Shown here one piece after another: positions 47,783-60,077 of a stretch of 64,000 nt of DNA (the first letter of the stretch is position 1; every line of letters starts with the position of its first letter). The stretch comes from Spisula solida (taxonomy: Eukaryota; Mollusca; Bivalvia; Venerida; Mactridae). Position numbers and translations under genes: made by a program. The stretch is taken from NCBI GenBank assembly GCA_947247005.1, contig OX365955.1, positions 34,637,822 to 34,701,821 of the forward strand, given 5' to 3'. Below the pieces are notes generated by a model. That model did no database searches. It saw only the letters and a program-made list of their open reading frames with translations, and was not told the origin of the DNA.

Positions 47783-48913
47783 AGCTCACCTGTCACAAAG
47801 TGACAGAGTGAGCTTTTGTGATCACTCTCCGTCCGTCGTCCGTCATCCGTCCACAATTATCTTGTGTTGACACTAGAGGTCACAGTTTAAGCCTAATCAT
47901 TATGAAACTTGGTCACAATGATCATCTCAACAAAATCTAGGCCAAGTTCGATATTGGGGTCATCCAGGGTCAAAAACTAGGTCACAGGGTCAAATCATAG
48001 AAAAACCTTGTGTAGTCACGAGAGGTCACAATTTTGGACTCATCGTTACGAAACAAGGTCACAATGATCATGTCAACAAAATCTAGGTCATGTCATCCGG
48101 GGTCAAAAACTAGGTCACAAGGTCTAATCATAGGAAAACCTTGTGTAGTCACTAGAGGTCACAATTTTGACCTAATTTTCATGAATCTTGGTCACAATGA
48201 TCATGTCAAGAAAATCAAGGCCAAGCTCGATATTGGGTCATTTGGGGTTAAAAACTAGGTCACAAGGTCAAATCAAAGAAAAACCTTGTGTTGTCACTAG
48301 AGGTCACAATTTCAACCTTATCTTTATGAAACTAGGTCTCAATAATCATGTCAACAAATCTAGGTCAAGTTCAATATTTGGTCTTCCTGGGTAAAAAACT
48401 AGGTCACAAGCTCAAATCATAGAAAAACCTTATGTAGACACTAGAGGTCACAGTTTTAGCCTAATCATTATGAAATTTGGTCACAATGATCATCGCAACG
48501 AAATCTATGTCACGTTCGATATTAGGTCATCTGGGTTCAAAACTAGGTCACAAGGTCAAATCATAGAAAAACTTTGTGTAGTCACTATAGGTCACAATTT
48601 TGGACTAATCGTTACGAAACATGGTCACAATGATCATGTCAACGAAATCTAGGTCATTTTGATATTAGGTCATTTGGGGTCAAAAAATAGATCACAAGTT
48701 CAAATTATTGAAAAACCTTGTGTAGTCACCCGAGGTCACAATTTTGACATAATCTTTATAAAACTTGGTCACAATGGTCATCTAAACAATATCTAGACCA
48801 AGATCGATATTGGGGTCATCTTGCGTCAAAACCTAGGTCACAAGGTCTAATCATAGAAAAACCTTGTGTTGTCACTAGAGGTCACAATTTCAACCTTATC
48901 TTTATGAAACTTG
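47783..48913 (-). mobile_element. Pearl/HINE-like element G, first part
   Basis: Begins AGCTCACCTGTCACAAAGTG (perfect hairpin AGCTCAC-CTGTCAC-aaa-GTGACAG-a-GTGAGCT) and runs about seven units. It breaks at GAAACTTG (48913), in the middle of a unit. The unit resumes at 56181 as TTGGTCACAATG, so TTG is duplicated around the inserted fold-back element. Confidence 0.88.
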
Positions 48914-49153
48914 TAGTCCGGTCAATTATGAAAAATACCCGGCATTGGACTGTATAGTAAATATTATTTGGTATTCTGTTAGGGAATTTGTTGTTATTGA
49001 AGAATCTGAATGATGCCCAGCTGGCATCATTGAGCATTTTGAAAATACAAGATGGCTGCTAAAATTAGAAAAAAATGCCATGGGTGCATAAAATAAGGTA
49101 AAAATTGCTATTTTTGCTCATCAGTTGTACTTTAAATGTTTTAAACATAAGTA

Positions 49154-52064
49154 CAGTACAACTCGCGCGACTTTTGCCTTAATCACTTTGTCACTGTGAC
49201 CAAATCTGACTTGGAGTGGAAAATCGCCGTGATTTTCTGAGTGATTCCACTTGTCAGTCAATCACCGTCGCCGCGATGCGTGATGCCGATAAAACGCGGT
49301 GAATGTCGGTGATTCACGGTGAATCCACTCGATACAGGTAAGTTCTACTGTAATGTTTGAATTGATGTACATGTACAGTGGAAAACATTTAGAAATTGTT
49401 AGTAAACCTTTTTTCTCGACGGTAATTACGCAATGTTTTTAGCTCACCTGTCACAAAGTGACAGAGTGAGCTTTTGTGATCACTCTTCGTCCGTCGTCCG
49501 TCCACAATTACTTGTGTAGACACTAGAGGTCACAGTTTTAGCTTAATCATTATGAAACTAGGTCACAATGATCATCTCAACAAAATCTAGGTCAAGTTCG
49601 ATATTGGGTCATCCGGGGTCAAAAACTAGGTTACAGGGTCAAATCATAGAAAAACCTTGTGTAGTCACTAGAGGTCACAATTTTGGCCTAATCTTTATGA
49701 AACTTGGTCACAATAATCATCTCAACAAAATCTAGGTCAAGTTCGATATTGGGTCATCCGAGGTAAAAAACTAGGTCACAAGGTCAAATCAAAGAAAACC
49801 CTTGTGTAGTCACTAGAGGTCACAATTTTGGCCTAATCTTTATGAAATTGAGTCACAATGATCATCTCAACAAAATCTAGGTCAAGTTCGATATTGGGTC
49901 ATCCGAGGTCAAAAACTAGGTCACAAGTTCAAATCATAGAAATACCTTGTTTAGTCACTAGAGGTCACAATTTTGGCCTAATCTTTATGAAACTTGGTCA
50001 CAAGGTCAAATCATAAAAAAAAAACTTGTGTAGTCACTAGAGGTCACAATTTTGGCCTAATCTTTATGAAACTTAGTCACAATTATCTTGTCAACAAAAT
50101 CTAGGTCAAGTTCGATATTGGGTCATCCCGGGTCAAAAACTAGGTAACAAGGTCAAATCATTGAAATACCTTGTGTCGTCACTAGAGGTCACAATTTTGG
50201 CCTAATCTTTATGAAACTTGGTCACAATGATCATCTCAACGAAATCTAGGTCAAGTTCGATATTAGGTCATCTGGGGTCAAAAACTAGGTCACAAGGTCA
50301 AATCATAGAAAAACCTTGTGTAGTCACTAGAGGTCACAATTTTGGCTTAATCTTTATGAAACTTGGTCACAATAATCATCTCAACAAAATCTAGTTCAAG
50401 TTCGACATTGGGTCATCCGAGGTCAAAAACTAGGTCACAAGGTCAAATCACTTCAATATGTCATTGGGTCTTAATGTGATGTAAATTATAAAGCATAAGA
50501 CAATATGAAAACTTGTACATGCAATAGAGGCTACCATTAGGGGTGCATGAACTACTAGGACAGGTGAGCGACCTATTGGGACCTTTGGGCCCTCTTGTGT
50601 CTCTGTGTCATGGCGTCTTTCTTCTGTTAGCAAGTGACTTGCGAACGCTTATTGGTTTACACCAAGCCTTGCACGAGATATTAGCACGACATGCTCATTA
50701 TGCGGCTGAAAATTGTTTGTATAGCTGATTTTCAAAACATGCAAGTCCTGAAGAAAAGTTGTGAATTTTCTGTGCGACACAATAACACCGTACGTACATG
50801 TACTTGGTGATATGCATTTTACTCCAAATTTTATATCCAAGTCGTTATTAATAATTGGGAATGTCATATCAAAACATGTTATCCATCAGTTTAGGAAAAC
50901 AAATCCATGCACACACGTCTTAATGCTTAGTCACATCGTTTAAAATTACCAACTGACGAGATGTCGGCATATGCCAATTACCGATTACTCACAATGTCAC
51001 GTGTACTTGCTGTGTACTAAGCGAGCAATATGGCGCAATAGAATTTAGAAAATTGTGGTTATGTACAGTCAACTGTCTTTAAACGACAGACTTTATGTGT
51101 GTGCGAGTGCCTTATATCTCATATTCACAATTGCACACACAAACATAATTTGTGTCATTACCATGTGGTCTAAAACAACCGACCTCCACACAACGGCATT
51201 TTTTCTTTAATATCCTCCCTAGCACGTCTTCAATTGCACCGCGCAGACAGTCACATGAATAAAGTTCACAAATGACGTCTCGCATTAGTAGACTAGTCAT
51301 TTGAAGTTGCCGATGACGTTTTATGTTTGCCGATAAAAGACCACAAGCCGAAGTGAAAGAGACTCGCCACGCCCAAAGATCGAAATGGGTTAACAGGTGC
51401 AATGGAAATTTACCCAGACTTATACGCCTATAATCGGACATGCGTACGTGTCAAACATACAACTAAATGTTGACATGGTTATTTTTAGTGTTATTTACGA
51501 GAAAACTACTGCACCAATATTTTTTCTAGGATTTTTTTTAAGGAATTAATTAATGGACTTATGTAATTATTATGTAAGTACAATTTCACTACATTCTAAT
51601 TTGCTCTTCAATACGTGTCGGAAATAATTAATATAAACAAACAAGAAGCAGTGTCGCTGTTCACGAATAATGCAATTAGCACTCAATTTTGTTACCGAAA
51701 ATGCGTGAGAATTCAATGTACATGTAATTTAAGCACATGAAAATCATCAGATTATTTTCACTGTCCGGTATGGACGCGAAATCGAGAAAAATTGAATGCC
51801 AATTCAGTAGATTCTCTTCATATACAATGTACTTACCTGTATCAAAATTAAATCACCGCGATTTGCAGTGATAGCTGTGAATCGCGGTGATTTCCCCGTC
51901 GCTCATTTCCGCGATCAAGCCCGATAACGTGAGTGAAATTTCACTCCAATCGACGCCGTGATTTTTACGCATCGCGGTGATCTTGGGTGATGCAAGTGGT
52001 AAATCACTCCTACCCCATTCGCGGTGATGTGCGACTTTAGGCAAAAGTTGCGCGAGCTGTACTG
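49154..52064. mobile_element. CAGTACAG mariner-like element, copy 2 (2.9 kb, complete)
   Basis: Inverted termini CAGTACAACTCGCGCGACTT at the left and, read inward from the right, CAGTACAGCTCGCGCAACTT. TA flanks (49152-49153, 52065-52066). The first fold-back copy preserves the empty site (CATAAGTATTAATATA, about 19778-19793), which has one TA, confirming target and duplication. Both ends carry repeated CGGTGAAT/ATTCGCGGTGA-like words. Pearl-like H lies inside. No transposase is recognisable; frames at 50649-50943 recur in copy 1, function unknown. Confidence 0.88.
49441..50598 (-). mobile_element. Pearl/HINE-like element H
   Basis: Complete. AGCTCACCTGTCACAAAGTG hairpin end, GTCCGTCGTCCGTCC, about six core units, the unique segment shared with E and F, and a modified left hairpin (GACCTATTGGGACCTTTGGG). 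The homologous site in copy 1 of the host (ATGTTTTTTCTCTG, about 13216-13232) is empty and is a T-run. Insertion between Ts agrees with Helentron-type integration. Confidence 0.88.
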
Positions 52065-53183
52065 TATTAATATATATTTATCATTGTTCATTGATTCAGT
52101 TATTATAAGATGGCATCTGGGACGGCTTAAATCTCAATGGCGGCTACGTTGGCCGCAATAATTGCCCAAATTCATAAATTGTATTAAAAATCATCTATTT
52201 TTATCATATTTGTTTTTATCAGTACTGTAATATGTAACTTTTATTCAAAATTAAACTTTCTTTCGTTTCGAAACTATTGACTAAGCTGATTCAAAATGGC
52301 ACTCAAGATGGTGATCAAAATCATTAAAAATATGCCAATGACGCAAGGAGTAAGTTACAAATTGCTATTTTTGCTGATTGACAGCTCTTAAGATGTATTT
52401 GACGTATTTATTGATATCATTATTTATTGTTTGAGTCTATTTGCGATAACATCCATGAAGGCTGAAATCAAAATGGCGGCTACAATTGCCGTCATAATTG
52501 ACGAATTGGCATATTTTATTAAAAACCAGTATTATCAGTACTGCAATATGTTGTAAATACTCAAATTGAAACTTTAATCAAAAGCAATTGACCAGATCTA
52601 GTAATAACTGATACAAAATGGCATCCAAGATGGCTTCCAAACGTGAATGAAGTGGTTAACCATACAGTCATTGTCATTGGTTGGTTGGTAAAGTAAGTGT
52701 AATCATCGAGTATTAATTCCAAATAAACTAATTTATATTGATCAATTTTACAAAATCAATTTACATGCTATATAATATCGGTGCAATTGTTAGGTAGCAT
52801 TCAAAGTTCAACCAATCAGGTGTATTCTGTCCCCATCAAAACATGGGTTTGGTCCAAATTCCAGTGAGTCACGGTTGTGTAATAATTAATGCCCAGACGA
52901 ATCCAGATAGTTAAAAGTATAACTCGTGTTCAAAACCCCGAAAGAAAGAGTTTATCACTTTCATTGGTGATACAAATGCCATCACAAGTAAAGAAGTGAT
53001 CATTGATAATGAAGGTCTAGGGGAAAAAAAAGAAAAACAGTATATTCTATGCTGCCATGGGATGCTCATGAGTTAGGTTATTGAATGAAAAATATTCCAA
53101 CACCCAAGAATCTACGAGGCCACATGGAGGTCATCTGATATGGTCGCTTTAAGCCAAATATTATGTAGGATGGGGAAGATCTG

Positions 53184-53523
53184 CAGTGATTTTTTTCGGT
53201 TCTTTGGGAAAGGGTCCGGGTCCGTTCAGATTGGGAATTTTCGCGTCGTGACAACTTGAAATTGGGAAATTTCATGAAGTAGAAAGGCCAAATAAAGCAG
53301 AAAAAGACATTACATGTGACTGTTTACTGGTTTCTGTAAACTTTATGCTTGACCTCTTGTAAAAAATGCTCATAACTTTGTCATTTTATGTCCGATGTTG
53401 AAATTTTTTTTTTAAAAATGTTCAAAGGGAATTTCTCCCTTCATATTTGGGAAAATTATAGCCTTTTTCAAATTGGGAAGGTACCGTTTACCGGTAGCAA
53501 ACAAAGAAGGAAAAAAATCACTG
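53184..53523. mobile_element. 340-bp inverted-repeat element in fold-back copy 2
   Basis: CAGTGATTTTTTTCGG at the left and, inward from the right, CAGTGATTTTTTTCCTTCTT. Absent from fold-back copy 1. The interior segment CCGGGTCCGTTCAGATTGGG, AATTTTCGCGTCGTGAC recurs at 59637-59679. CAGTG termini suggest hAT, but no 8-bp duplication is evident. Confidence 0.7.
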
Positions 53524-53629
53524 TCACCTCTGCATGGCGTAAAAGTTTATATACATGCAAAAATGACCAGTCCAGACCAGACCAGACCTGGTAATAATAG
53601 TAGTAGTAAAAATAATAATAATGACTTAC

Positions 53630-54770
53630 TTGCTAGAGTAAGGAACGACCATTCTTGGATTCTCTTCAAGCTTGGCACAACATCAACACGCCAGATATAG
53701 AATGTTATAATAAAATTATTTCTAAAGATCAATTGGGATACAAGAAGAGGATGTACAAGACTTGGCTTACTGACGAGATGATAAATATCAGACAGACTAT
53801 TGCAAACAAGGACCAGATATCTAAAACACCAAGTGTAATATAGAGAACTATGGGAAGAAGGTAAAGAAAGCACCTGAATGAACATGAGGATTGTGGCAAA
53901 TTGATTACTAAAAGAAGACGTTAAGGATTACATGATGACACTGGTCATAAAAGATCTTGTCAGAAGGAGTAAAAATGAACTATACATTGATCCTACCAGA
54001 AGCGATGCTACTTAGCGACCTATTATTAGGCTGATTGCAAGAAAAGCCTCCGTAATTAACCAACATCAAGCGTTGAAAGCTCATACACCAACCATAGCAT
54101 AATTATAATAAGTTGTTGAGTGATATGAGGGAGACATAAGAATTCTTGCATGGTGAAAGGAATGCCGCATGGTCAAGGTGGTATTGGTAACTTCCAGAAT
54201 TGGAGAGGAATACAACCCAGTTGTCACTTGTAAGGATAATACGTATGTGACAGATAATAACATCAATGAATGGAGTCAGAGATTTGAAATATGCTGTCGG
54301 CCTAGTGTCTCACACAGACTTTTAATGTGTACCGTTGACTAGTATATCTTCAGATTTGATGTAGTGAACTGCACCATCTTTTGTATGTAGGTTGCTGGCA
54401 TCTCCCCACAGCTTTGTCTCTTGCTAACCAATGTACATTGTCTTGACAACTAAACCAAAGACATTGGTCAATGACAAGAAGACAAAACGGTTTGCGATGC
54501 AACATTATGCGCTATGCTCTAATCATGCAAGATGCGATATGGATCATCAAAACATTGATAATGAGACCTTCATCTTCTTAAGAAGTGTTGGAACGGACAG
54601 GGGAGGATTTAAATATGAAGATTATGATAGGTAAAGCTTGCAATGCTTTCAATACATTTAAACCACAGTGGAACACCAGCAACAACTTGATCGAATCAGA
54701 CATCAAGCTATTCATCTCAATGCCAAGACAAAATAGCTGTATATTTCCTGGTACCTTACTGGGCAGATAG
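53630..54770 (+). pseudogene. Decayed non-LTR RT region (copy 2)
   Basis: Less decayed than copy 1. 53655-53843 has YKKRMYKTWLTDEMINIRQT, resembling the linker before RT in RTE-like elements. 54200-54300 has an in-frame NTYVTDNNINEWSQRFEI stretch. 54431-54634 has NIDNETFIFLRSVGTDRGGF. 54585-54770 has IGKACNAFNTFKPQWNTSNN then LIESDIKLFIS. The order matches the linker and the post-catalytic part of the RT; the catalytic core itself is missing. The assignment rests on motif pattern only. Confidence 0.55.
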
Positions 54771-56180
54771 TGAAGACTCCACATAGACAAGTGATTGCTC
54801 TGCATGTATTCCTCGACCATAATGTCCATGTAGAATTTGGAAAATATACGACCAAGACATACAGTAATTAACAACTGTACGCCTTAACAGGGGATGAAGC
54901 AGAAATCCACCGCCAACACCATACACGGACGAAAATGGCGCCAGTGTTGGCACAGGACGAAGCATGAACACACAACCCCAACCATACAACGACTAACATG
55001 GAAGTGATATGGCATCTGCATTGTGAGAACAATCTAACATCACTCACCTATAATTGGAATTGAACCCAGATAATCCTACCAGATATTACTTAAAGAACAT
55101 TTCTTGTCGCAGCTTTCGTTTGGTGTGGCAAAAATTGCGACCCAGGTCCGAAAACGATTAAAAGCTGTTAACAATGCCTATTGCCAAACTACAGGAGAAG
55201 TGGATAAAATCAAGTGCTAATGTATATAAAATGGTGCTTGTAAAATAAACAAACGTGTAAATAAAACATGTATACATATACTAGTATTTACAATACCATA
55301 TACATAATTTTAATTATGCTAGTATACCAACCGACCAGTGGTCTAAGATATATGATTAGCTTTCATGTTTGGCAGCAATCTTGGAAGCGAATTTGAATAA
55401 GCTAAAGTGTTTTCAGTTTTATTAGATCATTTATTACTATAGCAGTACTTATATTAAAAATTAAAGATTTCCATTACGTTACATGCTATCAAATGCAAAT
55501 TTTCAGTTTGACATATGTGGCAGCCATTTTTGCCGCCATTTTTATTTCAGCCGTCATGGCATAATCAATAAATAATGATATATTTATGCAGTGTATTACA
55601 GTAGTAATTATGTTTGAGACACTAACATTACAATCAATCAGCAAAATATCAATATGTAACTTCTTTATGATCCACTAACATATTGTTTTGATTATGGTGG
55701 CCATCTTGGATGCCATTTTGAATCAGCTAATGAGTCATCTGTTTTGAATTGAAGTTTTCTTTGAGTATAACACTATTGGTACACATATAATTAAAACAAT
55801 TGAGTTTTAGTACAATATGTCAATTATGGCAGCCATTATAGCCGTGATTTGGATTCCAGCTGCCGTGGGGGGGCCATCTAAGATTCACTAAATCAAAGCT
55901 AATGATAAATTTATATTAATAATTATGTTTTTAACATCTAAAATACAATCAACCCACAAAAAAGCAATTTGTGACTTATTTCTAGTACCACAGTCATTGT
56001 TTCTAATTTTAGCGGCCATCTTAAACGCCATCTTGAATTTCTCAAAATGCTCAACGATGCCAGCTGGGCATCATTCAGATTCTTCAATAACAACATATTC
56101 CCTAACAGATAACCAAAAAATATTTACTATACAGTCCAATGCCGGGTCTTACCTAAATATCCCATTTATAGACCAGACTA

Positions 56181-56575
56181 TTGGTCACAATGATCATTTC
56201 AACAAAATCTAGGCCAAGTTTGATATTGGGTCATCCGGGTTCAAAAACTAGGTCACAAGGTCAAATAATAGAAAAACCTTGTGTAGTCACTAGAGGTCAC
56301 AATTTCAACCTTATCTTTATGAAACTTGCTTGGTCACAATGATCATCTCAACAAAATCTATGTCAAGTTCAATATTGGGTCATCTGGGATCAAAAACTAG
56401 GTCACAAGGTCAAATCATAGAAAAACCTTGTGTAGTCACTAGAGGTCACAATTTTGACTTAATCTTTAAGAAACTTGATCACAATGTTCATCTCAACAAA
56501 ATCTAGGTCAAGTTTGATATTGGGCCATCAGGGGTCAATAACTAGGTCACATGGTCTAGTCATAAGAAAGCTTGC
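56181..56575 (-). mobile_element. Pearl/HINE-like element G, second part (truncated)
   Basis: Continues the core unit broken at 48913, with about two and a half further units. An extra CTTG near 56330 (AAACTTGCTTGGTCACAATG) is a local duplication. It ends near GCAATAGAGGCTAAATTTT without the GGGCCC hairpin, so the distal end is lost. Confidence 0.82.
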
Positions 56576-58100
56576 AATAGAGGCTAAATTTTGTGGTTTA
56601 TCTACAAGTATATACTATGCATAATGGATTATCACAACTGGCCACGCTGATCTCAGTACCGGTAAACAATTTGATTGTATGCAACAATCCTTCTGTATTT
56701 GTATGTTGAAATCAACTGACCGTAAGTGGAAAATACAGTCTCCCATACAAAAACGAGTGGCACCCACGATGTACTAGATATTGAGATTTTTTAAGTAAAT
56801 CACAAATATTTCAAATAAAATCAGGAAAATCATATATTGATTGTCAATTGGATTGGGTACATATTATGTTCAGTATTCTTTGTCGAATGAGCTAACTTTT
56901 TCGCTTGTATCTTCTATTGTTAGCACTGGCTACGGGATTCAATTTAAGATGGGGAAATGCGTTGAATTCCTTCAGTATTTTATAAATAGAGAGCGATTTT
57001 GATTAGATCGACTGCTATGATACTTTATGGATAGAATTTCAAATTCCTGTGGTCAACCTAATCACCATATTCTTCCGTTTAATAACCCCAAAAAATATCA
57101 GCGTTAGCCAATGAAAACTACAACAACAACAATACTGTGTTTGCGCATGTAATCGTTTACTGAAATAGTAAAAATAAACAATATTGCCACCAGTGGTTTT
57201 AGAAAATAGATGGGAAAATATTTTGGTTTAAGATTTTAATGTGGTAGGCATTTAAAGTATTGTATGTATTAAGCTTACATGTACATATACAATGTACACT
57301 GGGAATCTAGTGTCAGCCATTTCCTAAACTACATAATATTTCTTCTTTAATCTTGAAATAATTATCACTGCGGTAAATGTGTGTTAGTGTTTTATTGACT
57401 CAAGTTATTTACCTGCGGTATAAATTAATTACGTTATGTGAAATTGTACCTTTATGACCTTTTAAGTATATAAGTTTTGACGGTTTTTCTTTACCTTAGG
57501 CAATCATTATTTGACATGTTGTGAGAGTTGTGCATGTTTTGTATAAGATGACACTTGTTCTACGTTCATTAAGACATTATACATAGTGTGAGTTATGAAT
57601 GCACATGTACAAGCATTGAGTATGTCATATCTGTATTACAACCCGGACTGTAGTTTATGTTTGTGTGATTGTTAATTAGAAATGTGCGAAGTTGTGATAA
57701 ATTCTGGCAGTTGTATATAATTTGTGTGTGATATGGATAGAATGTATTGTTTTATGTTTGACTTAAGTCAGTTAGCCACAAGGAAATAGATGCTTTCTTT
57801 AAACACAAAGTACTACTGTAAGTGTTCTTATTATCATGATTACAATTTCATCATATGAAGTTATCAATTATAGATTACCAATCATTATTTTGCATTCATC
57901 GCATCTCTAAACTGATTATTATACTATTTTAGTAAATTTAGCCCTCTGTGTCTTTATATGACCTTGTGCATCTTCATTATTACTTCATTCAAAGCATATT
58001 TATCTTGCATTGTTCTTTGTGAATCAGTTGATTAAGTCAATCCAGTTTGTTATTGTTGGATACTATTTCTTAAATGGTTATCATACTTTTATACTTTATC
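56576..58100. other. Unassigned AT-rich interval, 1.5 kb
   Basis: The longest stretch in the right half without a recognisable repeat, frame or inverted structure. I see nothing supportable in it. Confidence 0.5.
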
Positions 58101-58103
58101 ATA

Positions 58104-58535
58104 GAGCGTTTTCCAATTAGCAACCCGAGAAAAAATTTGGGCATGCGCAGTTGGATAACTCGGTAGTGATATCAAGAACGTATCGAGTACGTATCGAGTC
58201 AAGTTCAAAATGGCGACCAAAGGTCTAGTAATTATGATGTTAGAAGAAATGTTTAACAGCGACGAGGAGGATGACATTATGACTGAAACAACTGTATTAT
58301 AATAAACTGTCTGATATGTGCAACGAAACGTAATGTTCCCAAAGTTCAAAATTTAGGTTAGAGATTAAACGCATGCCTCCCGCTTTCCGCCATTTTGACT
58401 CTAGAGAACCTGCGAAGGACTGGAGGTTACTTGGGTCGAGTAGGTTAGAGATTATACGCATGCGCACTGCGTTTACCCGACCCGTTTACAACTCGTGTTA
58501 CTCGTGTAACCCGAGTTGGTAATTGGAAAACGCTC
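58104..58535. mobile_element. PIF/Harbinger-like MITE (432 bp)
   Basis: Inverted termini of about 24 bp: left GAGCGTTTTCCAATTAGCAA, right read inward GAGCGTTTTCCAATTACCAA. ATA flanks both sides (58101-58103, 58536-58538), a 3-bp duplication. Subterminal words GTATCGAGT and ACTCGTGT recur. It encloses a 30-codon frame. Confidence 0.85.
58210..58302 (+). CDS. 30-aa frame inside the MITE, possible transposase N-terminus remnant
   Basis: ATG at 58210 follows AAGTTCAAA and opens a 30-residue frame, MATKGLVIMMLEEMF then NSDEEDD and a short tail, ending TAA at 58300-58302. A short hydrophobic stretch followed by an acidic run resembles the first residues of some Harbinger transposases. That family likeness is from general knowledge and weak at this length. 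If right, the MITE arose by internal deletion of an autonomous element and kept its 5' coding start. No other domain is present. Confidence 0.3.
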   Translation: MATKGLVIMMLEEMFNSDEEDDIMTETTVL

Positions 58536-58654
58536 ATAGGTGTGAAATACTTTACTTACCGTATCCTGTCTGATATGTTTGGTTTAAGTAACTTGATTTG
58601 CTACTCAGGTTTAGTGAATTATTCTGTCTGCTGGAGTTAAGGGGTCCACCTTAT

Positions 58655-58925
58655 TAGTCCCCTACCGGTTTTTTGACCGGAGGGGACTATAGGCTTGCCC
58701 TCCGTTCGTCAGTCAGTCCGTCCGTCATTCCGTCAAAAAATCTGGATCCCGAAATTACGCAGTTTCCAAGGTTTATGAAACTTGGTATGTGGATAGGGGG
58801 CAATAAGGGGATAATGCACATCCAAACATATTTTGATTCCGACCAAAATTGTGGTTGCTATGGCAACAGAAACATTGAAAATGGCTTAAATCCGGTAGGG
58901 GACTTCTGTATTGCTTGCAATTCTT
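58655..58925 (+). mobile_element. Hairpin-ended element, AGTCCCC family
   Basis: The left hairpin is AGTCCCCTaCCGGTttttt then gACCGGAGGGGACT (58655-58686; paired bases in capitals). GTCAGTCAGTCCGTCCGTC microsatellite follows, then GTTTATGAAACTTGGTATGT, ATAGGGGGCAATAAGGGGAT and GTTGCTATGGCAAC (58854-58867, X-box-like). CCGGTAGGGGACTTCTGTAT near the right end mirrors the left arm. There is a single core unit. A frame across it (58673-58927) is not a gene. Confidence 0.72.
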
Positions 58926-59089
58926 AATTACTTGTTTAAATGGACTTAACTTTTAATGTACATAGAAGATATTTGTGTTTTTCGGTGTAAGATTGGTTGT
59001 TATTTCACCGATTGAGCTGCTAAAGTAATATTTTCACGAGTGCATAGCCATGAGTGAAAATGTAAGTCAGATACTCACGAGGTCAGACA

Positions 59090-59240
59090 TAGGTTAATCG
59101 ATTGATGTAATCATCATGATTAATAATCAATTACTATTTTCAAGTAATCAGCATTAATCAATAATCATGGATTTTTCTGATTATTGATTAATAATTTAAT
59201 TGATTAATGATAAAAAGGCTCATGATTACTTTACGAATAA
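59090..59240. repeat. AT-rich ATTGATTAATAATC repeat
   Basis: Dense TGATTAATAATCAATTA words on both strands (59098-59215), able to fold extensively. It resembles subterminal regions of hAT-type elements such as 3328-4284 but has no matching partner end here. Confidence 0.5.
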
Positions 59241-59335
59241 TATACGATTACATAGTGTTTTTATACAAGAATGGTCAGCAGAAAATATTTCAGTAAAGAA
59301 ATAACAAGGCTTATAAGTACCAAAATAAATATAAT

Positions 59336-59553
59336 TAGTCCCCTCCCGGTCAGTCTGTCCTTCCGTCAGTCTGTCCGTCAAAAAATCTGGATCCTGACGT
59401 TACTCAAACAGTTTCCAAGCTAGGTTTATGAAACTTGTTATGTTGATAGGGGGCAATAAGGGGATAATGCACGTCCAAAAATATTTTGATTACAACCAAA
59501 ATAGAGGCTCCTATGGCAACAGAAACATTGCTTGCAATTCTTAATGACTTGTT
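59336..59553 (+). mobile_element. AGTCCCC family, second (5'-damaged) copy
   Basis: Matches 58655-58925: TAGTCCCCTCCCGGTCAGTC (hairpin arm lost), GTCCGTCAAAAAATCTGGAT, GGGGGCAATAAGGGGATAAT, CCTATGGCAACAGAAACATT. It lacks the right-end CCGGTAGGGGAC. Confidence 0.7.
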
Positions 59554-59606
59554 AAATGTATGTTTCAGTCAATTATTAGTCATTAATTCTTTATTTATTT
59601 AATACT

Positions 59607-59679
59607 GTGATTTTGTTTGCTTCTTTGGGAAAGATTGAGTCCGGGTCCGTTCAGATTGGGAATTTTCGCGTCGTGACAA
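59607..59679. repeat. Fragment of the 53184-53523 family
   Basis: TTGTTTGCTTCTTTGGGAAA, then TCCGGGTCCGTTCAGATTGG and AATTTTCGCGTCGTGACAA, as at 53200-53260. It is joined directly to pearl-like J. Confidence 0.75.
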
Positions 59680-60062
59680 TGTCAACAAAACCTAGGTCAA
59701 GTTCGATATTGGGTCATCCAGGATCAAAAAGTTGCTCAAAATGTCAAATTATAGAAAACTATGCGTAGTCACAAGAGGTCATAATGTTGGCCTTATCTTT
59801 ATGGAAGTTGGTCACAATGATCATTTCAACAAAATCTAGGTCAAGTTTGATATTGGGTCATCTGAGGTCAAACCTAGGTCATTAGGTCAAATCATAGACA
59901 AAACTTGGCGTAAACTTCAATATTCCATTTGGTCTATGTGATTGCAAGGTCGCTTTATAAGAAAATATGAAAACCTTGTACATGCAATAGAGGCTACCGT
60001 TAAGGGGTCTGCATGAACTACTAGGATAGGTGAGCGACCTATGGCTCTTTGGGCCCTTTTGT
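59680..60062 (-). mobile_element. Pearl/HINE-like element J, truncated
   Basis: Starts inside a core unit (TGTCAACAAAACCTAGGTCA), has about one and a half units and the unique segment (CATGCAATAGAGGCTACC), and ends TGAGCGACCTATGGCTCTTT then GGGCCCTTTTGT. The hairpin/microsatellite end is missing. Confidence 0.82.
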
Positions 60063-60077
60063 CTTTAAATATCTTTT

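Larger units (their letters stand above)
48914..56180. mobile_element. Fold-back element, copy 2, with two further insertions
   Basis: Termini TAGTCCGG...GACTA as in copy 1 (19534-23428), same orientation and colinear apart from insertions at 49154-52064 and 53184-53523. It is flanked by TTG (48911-48913 and 56181-56183), which occurs once in the uninterrupted pearl-like unit, giving a 3-bp duplication. The arms again hold AAAATGGCGGC and CAAGATGGC blocks. The decayed RT lies at about 53630-54770. Confidence 0.87.

Noticed and set aside
53184..53523. 8-bp hAT target duplication
   Set aside because: Flanks AGATCTG and TCACCTC do not match, so the superfamily is left open.
54756..54989. 77-residue reverse frame in the fold-back element
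   Set aside because: No counterpart in fold-back copy 1 and no domain; probably chance.
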